The translations under genes were made by a program, and so were the position numbers. From Morella rubra (Eukaryota; Streptophyta; Magnoliopsida; Fagales; Myricaceae), in NCBI GenBank assembly GCA_003952965.2, contig CM025849.1, forward strand, positions 17,788,754 through 17,852,753: 64,000 nt of DNA. The letters run 5' to 3'. Each line of letters opens with the position of its first letter. Positions within the stretch are counted from its first letter, which is position 1. The notes below the pieces were generated by a model, which worked only from the letters and a program-made list of their open reading frames with translations, ran no database searches and was not told the DNA's origin. Shown here piece after piece: positions 59,012 through 64,000 of this stretch.

Positions 59012-59625
59012 ATGGATAAGCATCAATATCTCTCGGTGCCTCCATATTTTTATGGAAGCATCTATGCATATTGGAAGCTTTGAATGATAGCCTAGCCTTC
59101 TTGAAGTCAATGGATGGGAGAGTGTGGATATCTTGCGAAAAGGGTTGGACAAGACACATGATTCTGTTGAGGGTAAAACTAGACCGAAGGAAATGTCCAT
59201 ACCGTTCAAAGACGAGTTAAATGAATGTAATCCATGCCATTTTCATCGCTATATCGCTAGAAGAATTAAAAAGAGTCTCTTATGTGTGAAACGACAAAAA
59301 AAAAAGCATAGGATATCCTTGAAAGAACTTACTCGGGTACTGAGATTGTTAAGTGTTTTACGAATTAAATGCTAACCACTATGTTTGAAGAGATTATAAT
59401 GAAAAAATATGAGTTCTATGGAAAATTAAATGATATAGTAAATTGGAGCTTTAATTTAGGATTTTCGAGTTGTGAGAAAAGCATTAAAGTCTTTACCCAA
59501 AGGTTTAGACCAAAACTGACAGCCATCGAAGAAAGTAAGGACATTGAAGTGATGAAGCTTGTACCGTCTCTCCTGGGTCTTGAAGTATGTATTCAGAGTC
59601 TGCGATTGGGCATTCATCGCCGATA
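59012..59625 (+). pseudogene. Copia gag relic
   Basis: First codon at 59012 (MDKHQYLSVPPYFYG), right after the primer site. Frames change repeatedly: AYWKL (about 59065), then VEGKTRPKEMSIPFKDELNE (59169-59228), SLMCET and DILERTYSGTEIVK (59270-59355), MLTTMFEEIIMKKYEF and YGKLNDIVNWSFNLG (59369-59460), ending RFRPKLTAIEESKDIEVMKL (about 59500-59570). These are the UBN2 gag blocks of plant copia elements. No protease, integrase or RT follows, so the element is cut off at about 59600. Confidence 0.85.
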
Positions 59626-59807
59626 GAGACAATGACATACCTAGCAATCGTCGATGATGCTGATGTTATCACTCTGTTCCCGTACCCATTGTTCCCGTTG
59701 TGCATCATCATCCCGATTCGCTACAACTCTCTCTAAAATCTTTCTCGCGCTGACATTTTTGTTTTTTCCCCTCTCTCTCTCTCTCTCTCTCTCTAAAAAC
59801 TTTTCTG
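59626..59807. other. Spacer with a (CT)n tract
   Basis: A CT microsatellite at about 59770-59795 precedes the direct duplication. No gene recognised. Confidence 0.5.
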
Positions 59808-61195
59808 TTGCTCTCGTTCTGCTTGTGCTGTTCAGGTAGCGCCGGATTAGGAGGAAGAATCCTGTACATCTAGTGTACAATCTGAAATTCTGGTCTCATT
59901 TTCAACGGTACGGGATTAGACATTAGTGAGAGAGGTCAACCCCACGAACGACTAAGATCCATGCATAATTGGTGGGGCTAATTGCTTGTTCACATGCCTT
60001 CAGATGGTGTGAGGGACTTGGGTGACACTGAGGGATGGGAGTCCTTGGATTTTTGTGAGCCACAAGATGAGGGAACCTCGTTTTCTCTCTGAGTCAGCAA
60101 ATGAGTGGACCTCGTTTTGTCTCCGAGTCAGCGTAGTTATCTTCTTCTTTTTTGTCCTAAGCCAACGTAGTTATCTTTAACTTGCTCAACTGGGGAATTT
60201 TTTTTTTCTTTTCATTTCTCCTGTTTTGGTGAACTGAGGATTTTTTTTCCCTCTAGATCTGTCTCTTGGGGTCAAGTGAGGACATTGTATTTTGTGAGGA
60301 ATTTTGACAATCTGATCAATTTCATCTAATGTAGATTGGTGTACCGCCCTTCTTCTAATAACAAAGATAAAAAAAAAAAAAATTAAGCCTAATTACTGTT
60401 AGTATTCTTCTGGTATGAATTTTTGACAAATTAGTACACGAAGTACAACATTAAATTGCCCAATTCCTGCGTTATGTATCGTGTACACGGACAAGTAATT
60501 ATTATGAATAATTTGAAATACTAGTGATAATGAAAAATCAGCGGCACAAAGAAATTAATCATCCTAAAACAAGTAGTTAGATTTAGTAGATCGTAATCCT
60601 TAGAGTGTCAGAAAATCTTAATAAGTCAGAAAATCTTAATAAATTAGTTTTGTTCAAATCTTAATCATTATTTTCAAATTCAATGACTGTGTCCTTGCCA
60701 TATTTATATTTCTTAACTTTAAAAATCTTAAAAATTTAACAAATAAGAAGATGAGAAATGTAACATTCTTCCTATTTGATCTTAATCCCAGTTTATTTAT
60801 CCTGTTTTTCTTATATTCTCCAATGAAAAAGTTATTTTCAAAATGCACTCTGAAAAAAGATATTTCATTATTCGCACATTATATGAGAGAAGAAAAAGGC
60901 TAGAATGAACAGGAGAAAGAAATAGTAACAAGAGACAAGAGATTTAAGTGGTTCGGTCTAGAAGACCTACATCCACTGTAAAATCCTCTATGGTTATATT
61001 TTGTATTATGAATCCATACAGAGTATAAGTTAAAGGTCTCTATTTATAGAGACATTACAAATATGATAGAAAATATTCTTATATTTAAACTTGATCCTGA
61101 GATTTGATAACAATATCACATTTAAACTTCGATATCGTGATAGCAATAATATCATATCAAATCTTAAAGATTTGATTATATTATTGATATATCAT
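59808..61195 (+). repeat. Direct duplication, copy 1
   Basis: Homologous to 61668-62960. Starts TTGCTCTCGTTCTGCTTGTG. Long stretches are identical: for example, 60654-60848 and 62425-62619 encode the same minus-strand 64-residue open frame, offset 1771. GTGGTTCGGTCTAGAAGACC (about 60949) is typical of LTR or leader sequence in many plant elements. The identity of the whole unit is unknown. Confidence 0.85.
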
Positions 61196-61667
61196 GAAAT
61201 TTGCTAGATCAGTCTTTGAGCTGGTAGCTCCTGAATCATAAACATTACGACTCTTTAATGCGATTTAATGTCGCTTTTATTCTCCAGAGTTTACAGTATT
61301 GAAATTACCACATAAGCAACCATTAATACTTGATATCATAAGCTCAGCAACAACTCTTTTAGCCATGATTTCATATTATTTCTCTCCTTTTGGTATATTG
61401 GCATCTCTAATGGATAGAGAAAGAGTTACAGCAATTATTTAAGAGGAGCAGGCAGCACATCTTATACAGTGTCACCTGCTGATTCTGGTCGAGTAACTGA
61501 ACCAAGAGCATGGCCTAATTACTGTGGCTGATTGCTGGGAACACACCTTACGACCACAGGAACACAGAACAACATTTCGAGACAAGACACCTTCATGAAT
61601 GTTTGCAGAGATTTTTCAGCGACTGCAAAGGCCATCACGTAGTTAGTTTAGTTGGGACATTTTTGTG
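61196..61667. other. Spacer between the duplication copies
   Basis: About 470 bp, less AT-rich in its right half; no gene, tRNA or transposon end recognised. Confidence 0.4.
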
Positions 61668-62960
61668 TTGCTCTCGTTCTGCTTGTGCTGTTCAGGTAGA
61701 TCCTGTACATCTCAATCTGAAATTCTGGTCTCAGGTACGCCAACCCCACGAACGACTAAGATCCATGCATAATTGGTGGGGCTAATTGCTTGTTCACATG
61801 CCTTCAGATGGTGTGAGGGACTTGGGTGACACTGAGGGATGGGAGTCCTTGGATTTTTGTGAGCCACAAGATGAGGGAACAGTCAGCAAATGAGTGGACC
61901 TCGTTTTGTCTCCGAGTCAGCGTAGTTATCTTCTTCTTTTTTGTCCTAAGCCAACGTAGATCTTTAACTTGCTCAACTGGCTTTTCATTTCTCCTGTTTT
62001 GGTGAACTGAGGATTTTTTTTCCCTCTAGATCTGTCTCTTGGGGTCAAGTGAGGACATTGTATTTTGTGAGGAATTTTGACAATCTGATCAATTTCATCT
62101 AATGTAGATTGGTGTACCGCCCTTCTTCTAATAACAAAGATAAAAAAAAAAAATTAAGCCTAATTACTGTTAGTATTCTTCTGGTATGAATTTTTGACAA
62201 ATTAGTACACGAAGTACAACATTAAATTGCCCAATTCCTGCGTTATGTATCGTGTACACGGACAAGTAATTATTATGAATAATTTGAAATACTAGTGATA
62301 ATGAAAAATCAGCGGCACAAAGAAATTAATCATCCTAAAACAAGTAGTTAGATTTAGTAGATCGTAATCCTTAGAGTGTCAGAAAATCTTAATAAGTCAG
62401 AAAATCTTAATAAATTAGTTTTGTTCAAATCTTAATCATTATTTTCAAATTCAATGACTGTGTCCTTGCCATATTTATATTTCTTAACTTTAAAAATCTT
62501 AAAAATTTAACAAATAAGAAGATGAGAAATGTAACATTCTTCCTATTTGATCTTAATCCCAGTTTATTTATCCTGTTTTTCTTATATTCTCCAATGAAAA
62601 AGTTATTTTCAAAATGCACTCTGAAAAAAGATATTTCATTATTCGCACATTATATGAGAGAAGAAAAAGGCTAGAATGAACAGGAGAAAGAAATAGTAAC
62701 AAGAGACAAGAGATTTAAGTGGTTCGGTCTAGAAGACCTACATCCACTGTAAAATCCTCTATGGTTATATTTTGTATTATGAATCCATACAGAGTATAAG
62801 TTAAAGGTCTCTATTTATAGAGACATTACAAAGTATGATAAGAAAATATTCTTACATTTAAACTTAAATCTCTGAAATTTGATAACAATATCACATTAAA
62901 CTTGATATCGTGATAGCAATAATATCATATCAAATCTTAAGATTTGATTATGATATTATT
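61668..62960 (+). repeat. Direct duplication, copy 2 (with short deletions)
   Basis: Same content as 59808-61195, but lacking several 4-60 nt pieces in its first 350 bp. For example, the stretch around CTAGTGTACAATC.. is reduced, and CTCGTTTTCTCTCTGAG is lost before AGTCAGCAAATGAG. From about 62040 it is almost identical to copy 1 up to about 62830. Confidence 0.85.
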
Positions 62961-63607
62961 TCTATCGACGAGGGCCAGCTATATCATATAAGATTCAAAA
63001 CGAATTGCCACAATGCCGCAAAGATTCTGGTCCAGATGTACAGTCTTGGCACCACATGAGCCCAGAAGACACCGTGGTAGCAACTGAAGTTCAAGCTGAT
63101 CGAAACAGGGCCTCTGCTTGGCTGATTGGGCAAGGTACAACATTTCCACGACTCGAAAGGAAGCACAGCAATTTAATTTTTTGCGAGAGAGCAGAGCACA
63201 TTTAATGTCAACTGCTGCAGGGTGCCCCACAAGGAGCAATTAGCATTGAGCATGGCATAGGTCAGAGGCGTACATCCACGAGGTTGGGCCACACCTTACA
63301 AACCATCATCGATTGACGATCCTCATCCCATCTCCTGAAAAGTGAAGCCTACAGAAATTTCTTCCTTCAGGTTGTGGCAAAGCAACGAGTTTTTAAGCTG
63401 CGAATAATTAGAAGTGAAACCAAAGCAATCATGCACGTCTTTGTTTGCCTGCATACCCACTTGATATCCCCTCTGTTTTTCCTGCCTTCCCAAGCAAACG
63501 AGTCGCTCAAACAGGGAAAGCTCTTATTCTATCCACTCATTCCTCCATCTCTCATCGAATATGAGGAGCTAACAACTAAGGTTTTGTCACTAAAATTGCA
63601 CCCGTTT
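62961..63607 (+). other. Upstream region of the fasciclin-like gene
   Basis: Non-coding in all likelihood. The piece 63139-63205 (CGAAAGGAAGCACAGCAATT) has a relative at 18805-18875. No other gene is recognisable. Confidence 0.5.
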
Positions 63608-63614
63608 ACCTAAC
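63608..63614 (+). promoter_or_regulatory. Candidate secondary-wall MYB site (SMRE)
   Basis: ACCTAAC fits the known consensus ACC(A/T)A(A/C)(T/C) bound by MYB46/MYB83, which switch on secondary-wall genes. It is placed 137 nt before the start codon of an FLA11/12-like gene, a class expressed in wood fibres. A 7-mer can occur by chance, so this is inference only. Confidence 0.3.
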
Positions 63615-63632
63615 TTCTTTCTCCATCAGCCA

Positions 63633-63640
63633 TAATAAAA
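63633..63640 (+). promoter_or_regulatory. Candidate TATA box of the FLA gene
   Basis: TAATAAAA lies 111 nt before the ATG, in an otherwise CT-rich leader region typical of plant promoters. Confidence 0.4.
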
Positions 63641-63750
63641 ACCCTCTCCTCCTTCCTACGCATGTCAAACGCTCCTGCAAGGACCACTCCTGCATTAGCA
63701 AATTTCCCAGGCAAAAGGCAGCTCCCCAGAGTCCTAAAGCACCACTTAAG

Positions 63751-64000
63751 ATGATCAAACAGTCTCTGTTCGCCCTCTCATTTCTTCTTCTCTTTGTCTT
63801 CCATTGCTCCACAACTTTAGCCCAGCCGGCTCCGGCGCCCGCACCACCCGGTCCCACTAATGTCACCAAAATCCTTGAAAAGGCCGGCCAGTACACGATC
63901 TTAATCCGTCTCTTAAAGAGTACCAAAGTGGGCGACCAACTCAACCAGCAGCTCAATGATTCAAACAATGGCATTACCTTCTTTGCTCCGACCGATAACG
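63751..64000 (+). CDS. Fasciclin-like arabinogalactan protein (FLA11/12-like), 5' part
   Basis: First 83 codons of a cell-surface fasciclin-like arabinogalactan protein; the rest lies beyond the window. MIKQ is followed by a hydrophobic core (about residues 6-17) and a likely signal-peptide cleavage near LAQ (residue 25). Then comes a short Ala/Pro AGP stretch (QPAPAPAPPGP, residues 25-35), whose prolines are expected to be hydroxylated and glycosylated. The FAS1 domain starts at NVTKILEKAGQYTILIRLLK and reaches the H1 motif GITFFAPTDN at the window edge. No frame damage is seen. This layout, with a very short AGP region before a single FAS1 domain, matches group-A FLAs such as FLA11/FLA12, which act in secondary walls; these have about 240-270 residues and a GPI anchor. 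The start is the first ATG after a CT-rich leader. Confidence 0.93.
   Translation, partial: MIKQSLFALSFLLLFVFHCSTTLAQPAPAPAPPGPTNVTKILEKAGQYTILIRLLKSTKVGDQLNQQLNDSNNGITFFAPTDN

Noticed and set aside
60654..60848. Conserved 64-residue protein (identical at 62425-62619)
   Set aside because: Identity is explained by the DNA duplication; the flanking non-coding bases are just as identical, so there is no sign of selection for protein.

Overview
The window is nuclear DNA of a dicot, probably a woody species. This is inferred from the plant gene families (dehydrin, plant kinesin-5, LRR receptor-like protein, FLA11/12-type fasciclin arabinogalactan protein), GT-AG introns, very AT-rich spacers and a dense mix of plant transposons. 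The species cannot be named from the sequence. Almost everything is decayed or repetitive. The only gene that looks intact is the 5' end of a fasciclin-like arabinogalactan gene at the right edge (63751 onward).

Layout. 1-1118: a dehydrin relic split inside its first K-segment by about 660 bp of foreign DNA. 1582-7643: a 6-kb AT-rich satellite of about 425-bp higher-order units that reverses orientation at about 4290. 7644-10795 (minus): a kinesin-5 motor pseudogene, cut mid-exon by the satellite and lacking its ATP-binding P-loop. 11700-16718: a hAT element with 8-bp target duplication and a decayed transposase, followed by a small hAT-like element (16881-17592). 20031-22587 (minus): an LRR receptor-like protein pseudogene; a second partial copy lies at 43.7-44.75 kb. 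22.7-32.6 kb: a mosaic of serially duplicated repeat modules, with a Harbinger-like MITE whose empty site survives in a paralogous copy at 28.1 kb. 32.55-40.77 kb: two CACTA relics, the second of which carries a nested Mutator-like foldback element with a 9-bp target duplication. 41.5-42.5 kb: a probable solo LTR. 45.5-49.4 kb: a decayed Ty1/copia element without a 3' LTR. 50647-55802: a CACTA-like insertion carrying fragments of two or three host genes (kinetochore SPC24, an FLX-like coiled-coil protein, and an unidentified one). 58136-59625: an LTR plus gag of another copia element. 59.8-62.96 kb: a diverged direct duplication leading to the FLA gene.

There is no operon-like cooperation between genes. 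The story of the window is layered insertion and segmental duplication. The order of several events can be read from target duplications, an empty site and restored reading frames. The best candidate for something undescribed is the 5.2-kb CACTA-like unit with captured SPC24 and FLX-like exons (50647-55802). Next are the inverted higher-order satellite that ends inside a kinesin exon and the precise loss of that kinesin's Walker A region. Many indels lie in homopolymers, so some frameshifts could be assembly errors; the larger losses could not.
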